Assembly: GCA_002368155.1 (NCBI GenBank)
Contig: AP018180.1
Coordinates: 4,797,007 to 4,861,006, forward strand
Length of the DNA stretch: 64,000 nucleotides
Reading direction: 5' to 3'
Source of the DNA: Nostoc carneum NIES-2107
GTDB lineage: Bacteria; Cyanobacteriota; Cyanobacteriia; Cyanobacteriales; Nostocaceae
This document shows positions 18,601-27,751 of this stretch, one piece after another. A model generated the notes under the pieces. The model was not told where the DNA came from. It searched no databases and saw only the letters and a program-made list of their open reading frames with translations. A program made the position numbers and the translations under genes. The first letter of the stretch is position 1. Each line of letters begins with the position of its first letter.

Positions 18601-19639
18601 GCGTTTCTCAGGCTAGTGGAGTACGCTTATAACTTAGACTGTAAGATTAAATCTGAGCATCTCCTCAAGTATAAAAATGAAACCATATTCCCTAGACTTT
18701 CGCCAAAAAATATTTGATACCTATAAGATAGGTGAAATATCACAACGTGATTTAGCCAAAAGATTTTGTGTCAGTTTAAGTTTTATTGAGAAACTACTAA
18801 AACAATATAGAGAAACAAACAATATTGCTCCAAAAACCAGAACTAAGCAAACTCCACCAAAGTTAAATGAGGAACAATTGGATGTTCTTTTTGAAATAGT
18901 AGAAGCCAAGAACGATGCCACTTTGGAAGAAATTCGTGAGAGCCTCTTTGATAAAATAGGGATAACGATTAGTATCGCTACAGTAGACCGAATGCTCAAA
19001 AAAATGGAAATCAGCGTCAAAAAAAAACATTGCACGCTGACGAAAAAGAGACTGAAAGAGTTCAATCATTAAGAGTAGAATTTTGGCTTAAAATTAATGG
19101 TATACCCACTGAAAACCTTATATTTCTTGACGAAGCAGGAGCTAATCTATCTTTAATAAGACATTCAGCCCGTGCCAAAAAGGGTAAAAGAGCGCATGGC
19201 TCACGACCTCAGAAGCGTAGTAAAAATGTCTCTATAATTGGTGCAATTGGTCTTTGTGGTTTGATTAGTCAATATAGCATTTTAGGTGCAACTGACGGGC
19301 TGACATTTGAAGCTTATATTTCTCAAAAATTAGTTCCAAAACTGTGGGAGGGTGCCTACGTAGTCATGGACAATTGCTCAATTCATAAAGGCAAAGAGGT
19401 TGAAAAACTAATCGAGTCCGCCGGAGCAAAATTGATTTATTTACCACCATATTCTCCTGATTTTTCGCCAATAGAAAATTGTTGGTCAAAAGTTAAAAAT
19501 CTACTCCGTTCTATTGGAGCTAGAAGTTATCCAGATTTAGCAAAAGCGATTGAAACTGCTTTTAATCAAGTTTCATTGAATGATATTTATAATTGGTTTA
19601 CCCATTGTTGCTACTGTACTTCACCAGACTGAGAAACGC
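18601..19639 (+). mobile_element. IS630-family insertion sequence, complete
   Basis: Terminal inverted repeats: the left end from 18601 (GCGTTTCTCAGGCTAGTGG) and the reverse of the right end at 19639 (GCGTTTCTCAGTCTGGTGA) match at all but about 3 of 24 positions. TA dinucleotides flank both ends, the IS630 target. Length is 1039 bp. It contains one transposase gene spread over two frames. It lies between a hydrolase gene and era and breaks no visible gene. Confidence 0.9.
18677..19632 (+). CDS. IS630 transposase made by -1 frameshift
   Basis: The first frame (18677-19072) holds the helix-turn-helix half (YSLDFRQKIFDTY, SQRDLAKRFCVS). The second (to 19632) holds the DDE catalytic half: FLDEAGANL, VVMDNCSIHKG and PPYSPDFSPIENCWSKVK. 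They overlap at a run of nine A (19019-19027). A -1 slip there gives KKTLHADEKE, the continuous sequence expected in this family. The second frame alone would need a TTG start at 19030, which is less likely. A programmed frameshift is therefore inferred, as known for other IS630 members. Confidence 0.85.
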
Positions 19640-20339
19640 TATAGCAGATGGTGAAACATTACAGGCAAGACATAGGCTGAAGGTATAAAATTTTTGGTTT
19701 TACTACAAAAAGTAAATTAACAAAACGACTTATTAATTTTTAGATAATTATCTATTTGCATAATTGATTCTAAAACTAGGATAGTTCTATGATTAAAAGC
19801 TGAAATTCATTGATTTTTATGTAATAAGGAAGTGGTAAAAAATCAATTCTTGAGAATATGAGTCAGCAATTGCATATCACCTAATTACCATAAGTAGCTA
19901 AGTTATCTAGGTTACTAACTAAGTTAAAAAATCGGATATTTTTATTGATTGGAAGTCTCTGAGGTTGACTACCCTAAAACTAAAAATCTCAGCCATATTT
20001 CGTTTTCTGAACATGGAAACCTCAGGTGATCGCACTTCTCTGTGCATATAGGAGTAGAAGCAGGAATACTATGTTGCTAAACTCCCAATAATCACCATTT
20101 TTAGGTATTATAGTCAAAAAACCAGGCAATTGCAGCACAGTGTTATCATTAAATCAATACCCTAAAAGAAAGAGAGTTTTTCTAACTAGCTGTGATGCCA
20201 TCTCCTGATTTTGGTGTGCGAACACAATATATTTAGTAGTAGATTAAACTTAAGCAAGGCAATCACCAAAAAGTGCCAGGGTGATCTTTATGTTTGTTAT
20301 GTATCTCGCTGAAAAGACAATCTATCCCAACAATCAACT
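19640..20339. other. Spacer upstream of era
   Basis: About 700 bases of AT-rich DNA between the IS and era. I found no open frame with a recognisable product, no RNA gene and no clear hairpin. The era promoter must be here. Confidence 0.4.
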
Positions 20340-21314
20340 ATGACGGTGGAGCTAAAGGTGACTAGTATTGATAATCACATCTTCTCTTTATCAGGAGAAG
20401 TATCGATTCCACAAGCTCCTCCTGAATTTAAATCGGGATTCATCGGCATTATCGGTCGCCCTAATGTCGGTAAATCTACTTTAATGAATCAGTTAGTAGG
20501 ACAAAAAGTTGCCATTACATCTCCGGTAGCACAAACAACAAGAAATCGGTTAAGAGGAATTTTAACCACCCCAGAAGCACAGCTAATTTTTGTAGACACA
20601 CCAGGGATTCATAAACCCCATCATCAATTAGGGGAAGTGCTGGTGAAAAATGCCAAAATAGCAATTGAGTCTGTGGATGTAGTGCTATTTGTAGTAGATG
20701 CATCTGTAGCTTGTGGTGCAGGCGATCGCTTTATTGCAGAGTTATTGAGTCGTAGTCAAACCCCAGTAATTTTAGGTTTGAATAAAATCGACCAACAAGC
20801 TACGGATTCCCAGTTGATAGATGATAGTTATACACACTTAGCTGAGTCTTATAAATGGCAAACAGTGAAATTTTCTGCCAAGACTAGCGAGGGATTGCCG
20901 CAACTGCAAAACTTATTAATCGAACATTTAGAGACAGGGCCATATTACTATCCCCCTGACTTGGTAACTGACCAACCAGAACGCTTTATTATGGGCGAAT
21001 TAATCCGCGAGCAAATTTTGTTATTAACTCGTGAGGAAGTTCCCCATTCAGTAGCGATCGCCATTGACCTGGTAGAAGAAACTCCCAGCATTACCCGTGT
21101 ACTCGCCACCATCAATGTTGAAAGGGATTCTCAAAAAGGAATTCTGATTGGCAAAGGTGGATCGATGCTCAAATCTATTGGTAGTGCAGCTCGCGAACAA
21201 ATTCAAAAATTAATTGCTGGGAAAGTTTACCTAGAGTTGTTCGTAAAAGTGCAACCCAAATGGCGGCAGTCTCGCGTCAGTTTGGCAGAGTTAGGATATC
21301 GCGTGGAAGAGTAA
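20340..21314 (+). CDS. era: GTPase Era
   Basis: 324 aa. The G1 motif GRPNVGKST (about 39-47), the G2 Thr in the QTTRNR loop, G3 DTPGIHKP and G4 NKID are all present, and the C-terminal KH domain has the RNA-binding loop GILIGKGGSMLKSIG (about 265-279). Era binds the 3' end of 16S rRNA and assists 30S assembly at the inner membrane. An N-terminal extension of about 30 residues precedes the GTPase domain compared with enterobacterial Era, common in cyanobacteria. It is followed by a heptamer-repeat island. Confidence 0.96.
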   Translation: MTVELKVTSIDNHIFSLSGEVSIPQAPPEFKSGFIGIIGRPNVGKSTLMNQLVGQKVAITSPVAQTTRNRLRGILTTPEAQLIFVDTPGIHKPHHQLGEVLVKNAKIAIESVDVVLFVVDASVACGAGDRFIAELLSRSQTPVILGLNKIDQQATDSQLIDDSYTHLAESYKWQTVKFSAKTSEGLPQLQNLLIEHLETGPYYYPPDLVTDQPERFIMGELIREQILLLTREEVPHSVAIAIDLVEETPSITRVLATINVERDSQKGILIGKGGSMLKSIGSAAREQIQKLIAGKVYLELFVKVQPKWRQSRVSLAELGYRVEE

Positions 21315-21344
21315 GAGACTTCCAATATACTATCGCTTTCTGGG

Positions 21345-21446
21345 CAGGGGGCAGGGAGCAGGGGAGAACTAAACAAATACCCATTACCCATTACCCATTA
21401 CCCATTACCCATTACCCATTCCCCATTCCCCATTCCCCCTTCTCCT
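21345..21446. repeat. Heptamer-repeat island with TTACCCA tract
   Basis: A GGGGGCAGGGAGCAGGGG block is followed by about six tandem TTACCCA heptamers (21379-21420) and then TTCCCCA units. It fills most of the gap between era and the response regulator gene. Confidence 0.85.
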
Positions 21447-21587
21447 TTTCCCCTCTTTTAAGCGATAAGTGGTAAAACAAATTTGAAAAATGAATGTGAC
21501 AGATGGGTTCACACAAAAAAATCTAAAATCTAAAATTTAAAATCTAAAATCTAAAATCCAAAGTCCAAAATGGTATGAGCGATCGCA

Positions 21588-22265
21588 ATGTCTCCAGATA
21601 ATGGCTTTTTCCTAAATCTACCAACCGATGCGCCACCGTTGCGGGTCTTGATTGTTGAAGATGATCCGATGATGCAACTGGGATTAGAACAATCATTGAT
21701 GATTCATCCCCAATTGGAGATAGTTGGACAAGCAGAAGATGGCTATTTAGGCGTACAAGCAGCGCTCAAACTCAAACCAGATTTAGTAGTTATGGATATT
21801 GGCTTACCGCGATTAGATGGGATTGCGGCGACACAGCAAATCAAAGCCGCATTACCGGATACTCATGTAGTCATGCTGACATCCCATCAAACAGAGACAG
21901 AAATCATTGCAGCGCTGTCTAGTGGTGCCGATGCCTATTGTATCAAAGGTGCCAGTGTAGAAAGATTATTGAGTGCGATCGCAGCTGCTGTTGATGGCGC
22001 AACTTATCTCGATCCCCAAATTGCGCGGCGAGTTATTGAACACCTCCGTCCCCCCGCAGTTAAGGGAAACGCCGCTAACTTATCTGGGAGAGAGTTAGAA
22101 GTATTAAAACTGATGGTAGAAGGATTGAGTAACCCAGAAATTGCCGAAAAACTTTATCTCAGTCCCAATACCGTAAAAACTCACGTCCGGGGGATTATGA
22201 ATAAATTAGCAGTAGACGATCGCGTACAAGCTGCAGTTGTCGCGCTGCGTTCCGGCTTAGTTTAG
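21588..22265 (+). CDS. NarL/FixJ-family response regulator
   Basis: 225 aa. The receiver domain at about 18-135 has acidic ED24-25, phospho-acceptor D65-66 region (LVVMDIGLPRLDG) and the switch Lys in YCIKGAS. A LuxR-type helix-turn-helix covers about 158-220 (LSGRELEVLKLMVEGLSNPEIAEKL, NTVKTHVRGIMNKL). It binds DNA when phosphorylated. No kinase gene is adjacent, so its partner is unknown. Its stop overlaps the stop of the convergent gene by 4 nt. Confidence 0.92.
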   Translation: MSPDNGFFLNLPTDAPPLRVLIVEDDPMMQLGLEQSLMIHPQLEIVGQAEDGYLGVQAALKLKPDLVVMDIGLPRLDGIAATQQIKAALPDTHVVMLTSHQTETEIIAALSSGADAYCIKGASVERLLSAIAAAVDGATYLDPQIARRVIEHLRPPAVKGNAANLSGRELEVLKLMVEGLSNPEIAEKLYLSPNTVKTHVRGIMNKLAVDDRVQAAVVALRSGLV

Positions 22266-22885
22266 GGGGATATAACTTCTAGCCAATGAGGGTAAGCGTA
22301 AGAATTAGCGATGGCTAAGGGAAAATTGCGATCGGTATGAAATACCCATTTAGCTGTAGCTTGCAGATTTTCCCTAATACAGCTATCTTCGCCAAAAGCT
22401 TCAAAAGCAATACTCCACCAAGCATTTTCTGCAACTACCAAATTAGTAATTTCTACACTACAACCATTATTCAGACGTTCTTTAGTGGTAACAGGTTGGA
22501 TGGCATAATCGGCAAAGACTTGAAAAAGTTGGGAATAACGCACTTTCTTGACACTCACCCATACTGGGTTACCTAACACCATTGCTGGTTGAAAACTTTC
22601 CGCATTCGTGTCTTCACACAACCATTTACCCCATTTTTCAGCTTTACCTGTAATTAAATCGCCAAAAGACATCACACCAAGTTCTGCTTGTCGCCATTTC
22701 ACCTCCAGCCTTCCCTGACGCAATTTAATTCCCAAATAATCACATCCCGGCGAATAGAGATAGACATCTTCCCTTGCTTCTGGTGGCTGTGATGGATTCA
22801 CCAAACAATGCTGTTGAAACCACATCTGCATATTTTCTGGAAGTTTACCAGGATAAAACCAGCGCAATTCATTACTGATCAACAT
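22262..22885 (-). CDS. Hypothetical protein
   Basis: A 207-residue protein that I cannot place in a family. It is soluble, Trp-rich and mixed alpha/beta. LRWFYPGKLP at the N-terminus followed by YLYSPGCDYLGIKLRQGRLEVKW, and FEAFG with paired acidic residues later, are loosely like the triphosphate-tunnel (CYTH) pattern, but the diagnostic ExExK is absent. The 1504-bp IS lies 20 nt upstream of the start and may have displaced its promoter. The 3' end overlaps the response regulator gene tail-to-tail. Confidence 0.65.
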   Translation of the reverse strand: MLISNELRWFYPGKLPENMQMWFQQHCLVNPSQPPEAREDVYLYSPGCDYLGIKLRQGRLEVKWRQAELGVMSFGDLITGKAEKWGKWLCEDTNAESFQPAMVLGNPVWVSVKKVRYSQLFQVFADYAIQPVTTKERLNNGCSVEITNLVVAENAWWSIAFEAFGEDSCIRENLQATAKWVFHTDRNFPLAIANSYAYPHWLEVISP

Positions 22886-22905
22886 AGATTATTTAATCTC
22901 AGAAT

Positions 22906-24409
22906 CTTGAGTTTAGACTAGGCAGCAACAAATGACCCAGCAGTGCTGAGTTCATAAAACACAACCTTCAAGAATGAAGATATTTGAGATTAAGCAGATT
23001 TTTGTTCCTCTTTCCGTGGTTTAGAAGCAGTCTTTTTAACAATTGGATATCGTATTTTCCGGTTACGGGCTTTACCTGGTGTCCACCCAAGGGACTTTCC
23101 ACGAGGTTTGGGTGGAGAGGTAGGAGTACCAATCGCAGCGAAAACTCCACCCATAGCTTGAGCAACTCGTCCTGGGGTCAATTTATCCATTGACTTTTGC
23201 CAGGGAAGAGGATTATCAGCAACTATATCACGAGCTAACCATAACTCCCAGGTCATTAACGGCATTAAGTCACTCCAATGTTCACATTGTTCTGGAGTAC
23301 TGAATTTTGGTACTGTCCAATGTAAGCGTTGCTTGAGAAAGCGATACCAATGGTCAATCGTGAATCGGCGCAAGTACAATCGCCAAACTTCATCCAATGG
23401 TGGCATTTGTTCCCCAACCCAAGCTAACCACAAGGGTCTTAATACTCTCAAATTGCCATCAAGATCAAGACGTTCCACCCTCAGTAGCGTCATGGGGCGT
23501 GTAGCAGCTTTGCGAAAATGCAAATCTTCCCACAGACTGACTTTAACTCGTCCCAATTTTGGGTCATTTACTTCCAGCACAGATGCCACTTCGCCCCAGG
23601 TTGAGGGTTCATTGAGTTTAAATTGAGCACCATGCTTGCGAGGACGACCCTTGCCAGAGTAAGCAGGTGGTGCGCCCCATAGACACAGATTTGAACGTAG
23701 TCTAACTAAGATATCGGCTTTTATACTAGCTGTCTTTAACACAAAAGGCGCACAACCATATTCACTGTCCCAAAGCGAAATTGGTCGAACAGACATTGAT
23801 TCACATACCTTTTTGAGTTGTTCAACTGCTTTCTCAATCGGATTGTCCCAACTGGTAATCCGTTCATGCCTCAGCGGTAGTGCCCAACTTCCTGAATCCT
23901 CTGGTATCCAAGCTATAGTACTATATCCCTGCCCAATCGTAATCGGTTTATTTCCCGCGATCTCTGTGCTACTGTGTTCTATTGTCCGTTCTTTGAGTGT
24001 CACCGCATCTGGGCGTGACCAAGCTGTATGATCTCCTGCCAACAATATGCGTTTTTCTGTTGGTATTTGCTTGATATATAACTCCATTAATTTCTCGCGG
24101 TCTGGTTTGGTATCTTGTATCGCTTCATAGATACTCGGCCATTTGCGTCTAAACACTGGCGATAAAGATAAATCTGCCAGACTGTAGACATTACGGGTCA
24201 ACAGTATCGCATCTGTTAGTTCAAATGTTGCATCATGTGCTTTGCCTAGATGCGTATAGGCTGCTTGACGAAATTCTTCGAGTCTGGCACGTTTCATATT
24301 GGCAGATAAGAGTAGGTGATTCTCTCTTAGCTTCTGCCGAAAGGGGGACTGTCTTCAATCAGACATCCCCTTTTTCTCTTTCATCTCTCCCATTTAGTCT
24401 AAACTCCAG
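22906..24409 (-). mobile_element. 1504-bp insertion sequence, copy 1
   Basis: Ends CTTGAGTTTAGACTA and CTGGAGTTTAGACTA (reverse of the right end) form a 14/15 inverted repeat. A 7-bp direct repeat, TCAGAAT, flanks it (22899-22905 and 24410-24416). The same 1504 bases recur at 38572-40075 in the same orientation with no difference that I could see, so transposition is recent. No HIP1 octamer lies inside, unlike the host DNA. Confidence 0.92.
22990..24297 (-). CDS. DDE transposase of the 1504-bp IS (IS4/IS701-like)
   Basis: 435 aa. Candidate catalytic acids lie in LLAGDHTAWSRP, SLWDSEYGCAPF and the FTIDHWYRFLKQRL segment. That last segment resembles the (D/E)HxxRFxKQ signature of a transposase group related to IS4/IS701, where the third acid is often Glu and here is Asp. 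A basic Lys/Arg-rich C-terminus (KARNRKIRYPIVKKTASK) could bind DNA. The exact IS family needs a search. It is identical to the second copy at 38656. Confidence 0.85.
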   Translation of the reverse strand: MKRARLEEFRQAAYTHLGKAHDATFELTDAILLTRNVYSLADLSLSPVFRRKWPSIYEAIQDTKPDREKLMELYIKQIPTEKRILLAGDHTAWSRPDAVTLKERTIEHSSTEIAGNKPITIGQGYSTIAWIPEDSGSWALPLRHERITSWDNPIEKAVEQLKKVCESMSVRPISLWDSEYGCAPFVLKTASIKADILVRLRSNLCLWGAPPAYSGKGRPRKHGAQFKLNEPSTWGEVASVLEVNDPKLGRVKVSLWEDLHFRKAATRPMTLLRVERLDLDGNLRVLRPLWLAWVGEQMPPLDEVWRLYLRRFTIDHWYRFLKQRLHWTVPKFSTPEQCEHWSDLMPLMTWELWLARDIVADNPLPWQKSMDKLTPGRVAQAMGGVFAAIGTPTSPPKPRGKSLGWTPGKARNRKIRYPIVKKTASKPRKEEQKSA

Positions 24410-24548
24410 TCAGAATGAATAAAGTATAAAAGCAGACGTTAGAAGCAACTTTACTAGATTGTGTATTGCCCTAAGCGTCCCTGTTGATGGGACAATGAGA
24501 AATTGTGCTTGGCTTATTTTGCTGCCAGGCCAAAGGAATTTATAAAAA

Positions 24549-25094
24549 ATGTGGAAACGAATTGCATTCATTTTGCTATTGGTATTAACCTTCAGCCTGA
24601 ATAATCCTGATGTAGCTGCTGCTGCGGGAGTCAAAAGTTTTGTAAATACTTCTAATGGCTACGAGTTCTCATATCCTAACGGCTGGGTGCAAGTTAAAGT
24701 AGCCAACGGCCCTGATGTGGTATTTCATGATTTGATTGAATTCAGTGAAAATGTCTCAGTTGTCATCAGTCCGGTTCCCGAAGGTAAATCTTTAGTAGAA
24801 CTAGGAACACCTACAGAAGTAGGATATAAATTGGGTAAAGCTGCTCTTGCACCTGCTAATTCTGGTCGTTCTGCGGAATTAGTCAATGCTTTTGAGAAAG
24901 AATCTGATGGTAAGACATATTACATTCTAGAATATGAGGTGAAATTGCCCAATCAGCAAGAACGGCATAACATCGCTAGCGTTGCGGTCAGTCGTGGTAA
25001 GCTGTTCACTTTTAACGCCTCGATTCCTGAAAAACGCTGGACAAAAGTCAAATCTGCTATGGAAGAAGTTGTCAATTCTTTCTTAGTTTATTAA
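24549..25094 (+). CDS. psbP: PsbP-family photosystem II protein
   Basis: 181 aa. A Sec-type signal (residues 1-26, hydrophobic IAFILLLVLTFSL then AAAA) sends it to the thylakoid lumen. The PsbP fold follows: NTSNGYEFSYPNGWVQVK near 33-50, FSENVSVVISPV, and EYEVKLPNQQERHNI to the C-terminal VKSAMEEVVNSFLV. Unlike the CyanoP form of some species there is no lipobox Cys. PsbP-like proteins help assemble or stabilise the oxygen-evolving complex. It is followed by maf on the same strand after a 200-nt gap. Confidence 0.9.
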   Translation: MWKRIAFILLLVLTFSLNNPDVAAAAGVKSFVNTSNGYEFSYPNGWVQVKVANGPDVVFHDLIEFSENVSVVISPVPEGKSLVELGTPTEVGYKLGKAALAPANSGRSAELVNAFEKESDGKTYYILEYEVKLPNQQERHNIASVAVSRGKLFTFNASIPEKRWTKVKSAMEEVVNSFLVY

Positions 25095-25213
25095 GCTGTT
25101 ACGCATTTATATATTTCGCCATAATTTGAGAGTCCAGAGTTAAATACTTTTAATTTTGGACTCTTGCTGATTGACAAGGGAACTTCAAAAAATAAATTAT
25201 TCCTCTTCAAGTT

Positions 25214-25254
25214 GTTGACTGTTGACGATTCACAGTTAACATTCAACAGTCAAC
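25214..25254. repeat. 12-bp perfect inverted repeat upstream of maf
   Basis: GTTGACTGTTGA (25214-25225) pairs with TCAACAGTCAAC (25243-25254) around a 17-nt loop, 40 nt before the maf start. It may terminate the psbP message weakly or regulate maf; there is no T-run. Confidence 0.6.
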
Positions 25255-25295
25255 AGTTAACACCAACCCTAATATTCATAATTCATTAAGTCTCT

Positions 25296-25892
25296 ATGAC
25301 AATTCCGCAATTTGTTCTGGCTTCTGCTTCACCAGCGCGACGGCGTTTGCTGCAAACTGTTGGGATTGAACCCATAGTTTACCCTAGCGACTTTGATGAA
25401 TCGCAAATCCAGTTAAACGATCCCAATCAATTGGTGCAAACTCTGTCTCTGCAGAAGGCGGAAACTGTAGTTCCGCAGTTTGAATCAGCTTTGATTATGG
25501 GTTGTGATTCAGTATTGGCTTTAAATGGAGAGATTCATGGTAAACCAGCCAATGTTGACGAAGCGATCGCACGCTGGAAAATTATGCAAGGTAGCTTTGG
25601 TGATTTATATACTGGCCATACCTTAATTGATTTAACTCAAAACCGCACCGTCGTTAAATGCCAAGTAACTAGAGTTTACTTTGGTAAGATGAGCGATCGC
25701 GATATTCAAGCTTATGTGGCTACAGGTGAACCACTTAAATGTGCTGGTGCTTTTGCAATAGAAGGTTTTGGTAGCTTCTTTGTGGAAAAGATTGAAGGTT
25801 GTCACAGCAACGTCATCGGCCTGAGTTTACCCTTGCTGCGCCATATGCTAGCCGAACTGGGATACAACGCTGTTGATTTTTGGTCAGCGTGA
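25296..25892 (+). CDS. maf: Maf-type nucleoside triphosphate pyrophosphatase
   Basis: 198 aa. The N-terminal [12 protein letters not shown] (about 8-19) is the Maf phosphate-binding signature, followed by DFDES, the [17 protein letters not shown] segment with the catalytic Asp, and [18 protein letters not shown]. The C-terminus [16 protein letters not shown] is diagnostic. Maf proteins hydrolyse non-canonical or modified nucleoside triphosphates. Start ATG at 25296. A strong terminator follows at 25966. Confidence 0.94.
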   Translation: MTIPQFVLASASPARRRLLQTVGIEPIVYPSDFDESQIQLNDPNQLVQTLSLQKAETVVPQFESALIMGCDSVLALNGEIHGKPANVDEAIARWKIMQGSFGDLYTGHTLIDLTQNRTVVKCQVTRVYFGKMSDRDIQAYVATGEPLKCAGAFAIEGFGSFFVEKIEGCHSNVIGLSLPLLRHMLAELGYNAVDFWSA

Positions 25893-25965
25893 AAAAACCC
25901 TTATCTGCCACAATGCAGCAAGGGGATTATAGAGTAATTGAAGTGATGAGCACTAATCTTTAGGT

Positions 25966-25999
25966 AAAGCCAATGATAAAGGTACCATTGGCTTTTTTT
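25966..25999 (+). terminator. Rho-independent terminator after maf
   Basis: AAAGCCAATG (25966-25975) pairs perfectly with CATTGGCTTT (25986-25995) and runs into seven T. It is 74 nt after the maf stop. Confidence 0.85.
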
Positions 26000-26167
26000 A
26001 AATAACCGAAACATTAGAGGGTAGAAGCGCTGACAACTGTTGTTAGGGTAGCATTAAAAAATACTCTCTGCTCAGGGTAATAACACTGATTTTGGATTTC
26101 ATAAAATCATCAAATCTTAAAACCAGAATCTATCTCAATCCCTAGTGATCAGTACACAAGTCCATAG

Positions 26168-27076
26168 TTAATTGTTGATAGATAATATTCCCTGTTCGGC
26201 ATCTAAAGTTACCAATGTACCCACTGGCAAAGCTGCATTACAAATATCGTGACCAAAGGGTAAGTCAGCCACAATTGGAATCCCCAAATCACCTAAGCGA
26301 TCGCGCAATACTTCCTCAACGCTAAAACTCGGTACATTTGCTGGAGGTTCACAGCCTGTAAAATTACCTAAGGCAATTCCCTTAACTTTTGATAAAGCAC
26401 TGCTTAACCGCCATTGCGTCAACATCCGGTCAATGCGATAAGGTGCTTCCGAAACATCCTCAAATCCCAAAATCACACCATCGAAATCTGGCTTGAAAGG
26501 AGTAGCAAAAAGATGAGTTGCCACCGTAAGATTACCAGGTAGTAAAATCCCCGTAGCTATACCACCACCCCAACCATTACCCTTGAGCGCTTCCAGAGGA
26601 CGACCTTCCACCAAATTGAAAAACCGCTCAATTGACCAATCTGGCTCTTTAGCGAGAGTTGTTAATACAGGGCCGTGAACGCTAGCAATTCCTTCGTTGT
26701 AAAGACTCCATAACAGCGCCGTGATATCAGAAAAGCCAATTAACCATTTGGGATGTTGTAGAGGCGATAATTTAGCTTGCCAATGCCAATCCTCTAAAAC
26801 CCGGGTACTACCAAAACCGCCTCTAGCGCAGAGAATACCCCGACAATTGGGATCTTCCCATGCATCTGCCAGTTGAGTGCGACGTTGATCGTCTTTTCCT
26901 GCTAGATAACCCCATTTATCGCCGATTGCTGCAGGTACTTCCACTTTATAGCCACGCGATCGCCAAATTTCGATACTCTGGTTAAATGCCTCAAATTCTC
27001 GCAAAGCACCACTAGGAGCAATAACACGCAGTAAATCACCTGGTTTGAGAGGCGGGGGTAAAATTTTTGCTTGCAT
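26168..27076 (-). CDS. S66-family LD-carboxypeptidase
   Basis: 302 aa. The serine peptidase S66 pattern is complete: nucleophile Ser in LIGFSDITALLW (about 115-125), Glu in LGFEDVSEAPYRIDRM (about 205-220) and His in LPFGHDICNAALPVG (about 270-284). CARGGFGSTR matches the oxyanion region. LdcA-type enzymes cut the terminal D-Ala from murein tetrapeptides in recycling; MccF-type relatives cleave microcin-like adenylates, which cannot be excluded. Start ATG at 27076. It is divergent from the DUF2141 gene. Confidence 0.9.
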   Translation of the reverse strand: MQAKILPPPLKPGDLLRVIAPSGALREFEAFNQSIEIWRSRGYKVEVPAAIGDKWGYLAGKDDQRRTQLADAWEDPNCRGILCARGGFGSTRVLEDWHWQAKLSPLQHPKWLIGFSDITALLWSLYNEGIASVHGPVLTTLAKEPDWSIERFFNLVEGRPLEALKGNGWGGGIATGILLPGNLTVATHLFATPFKPDFDGVILGFEDVSEAPYRIDRMLTQWRLSSALSKVKGIALGNFTGCEPPANVPSFSVEEVLRDRLGDLGIPIVADLPFGHDICNAALPVGTLVTLDAEQGILSINN

Positions 27077-27139
27077 AAATAACTTATTTACTAGTAATAA
27101 AAATTACTAACTTTGTAGAGATAACAATGTAATCTAAAG

Positions 27140-27631
27140 ATGAGACTTTTATTTGTTTTCGCCAGAAATAATTTTATGCTCAAAGGAATGAAAGTGAGTA
27201 TGCTGCTCTTAGCAGTAGTGGGAAATTTAGCTTGGTCTTTCAGCGCCAAAGCCAATTTCAACGGCAACCTAACAGTAGAAATTGATGGCTTAAAAAATAA
27301 ACAAGGACAAGTTTGTGCCAGTATTTTTGCCAATAGTCAAGGATTTCCCAATCAACGCGATCGCGTCATCCAAAAGCAGTGTACCAATATTACTGACATT
27401 CCTGTAAAGCTCACTTTTGAGAACCTCAAAGCAGGTAGTTACGCCGTTGCTGTCATGCACGACCAAAATAAAGACTTAGTTCTCAATCGCAATAGCTTGG
27501 GAATGCCAACCGAAGGCTTTGGATTTTCCAAAAATCCTGAAGTCCGAACCAGCGCGCCTAAATTTGGCGATGCAGCAATTGTTTTAGCAGGCCCCAACAC
27601 CGAAATTAAAATAAATTTGAAATATTTATAG
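27140..27631 (+). CDS. DUF2141-domain exported protein
   Basis: 163 aa from the first in-frame start; the ATG 12 codons later (MLKGMKVSM) is equally plausible. A signal peptide follows (VSMLLLAVVGNLAWSFSAKA, cut near residue 38). The DUF2141 domain spans the rest: LTVEIDGLKNKQGQVCASIF, LKAGSYAVAVMHDQNKD and RNSLGMPTEGFGFSKNP. These are small beta-sandwich exported proteins of unknown function. It is followed directly by a heptamer-repeat island that touches the next gene. Confidence 0.85.
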   Translation: MRLLFVFARNNFMLKGMKVSMLLLAVVGNLAWSFSAKANFNGNLTVEIDGLKNKQGQVCASIFANSQGFPNQRDRVIQKQCTNITDIPVKLTFENLKAGSYAVAVMHDQNKDLVLNRNSLGMPTEGFGFSKNPEVRTSAPKFGDAAIVLAGPNTEIKINLKYL

Positions 27632-27632
27632 G

Positions 27633-27751
27633 TGGGTTATGGGGCATTGGTAATGGGTAATTGGTAATTGGTAATTAGAATTTCTTCCTCATTCCCAATC
27701 CCCAGTCCCCAATCCCCAGTCCCCAATCCCCAGTCCCCAATCCCCAGTTCC
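27633..27751. repeat. Heptamer-repeat island
   Basis: GGTAATTGG-type units pass into a TTTCTTCCTCATT block and then into CCCCAATCCCCAGT 14-mers repeated about four times. It ends exactly at the stop codon of the leftward gene (27752). Confidence 0.85.
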
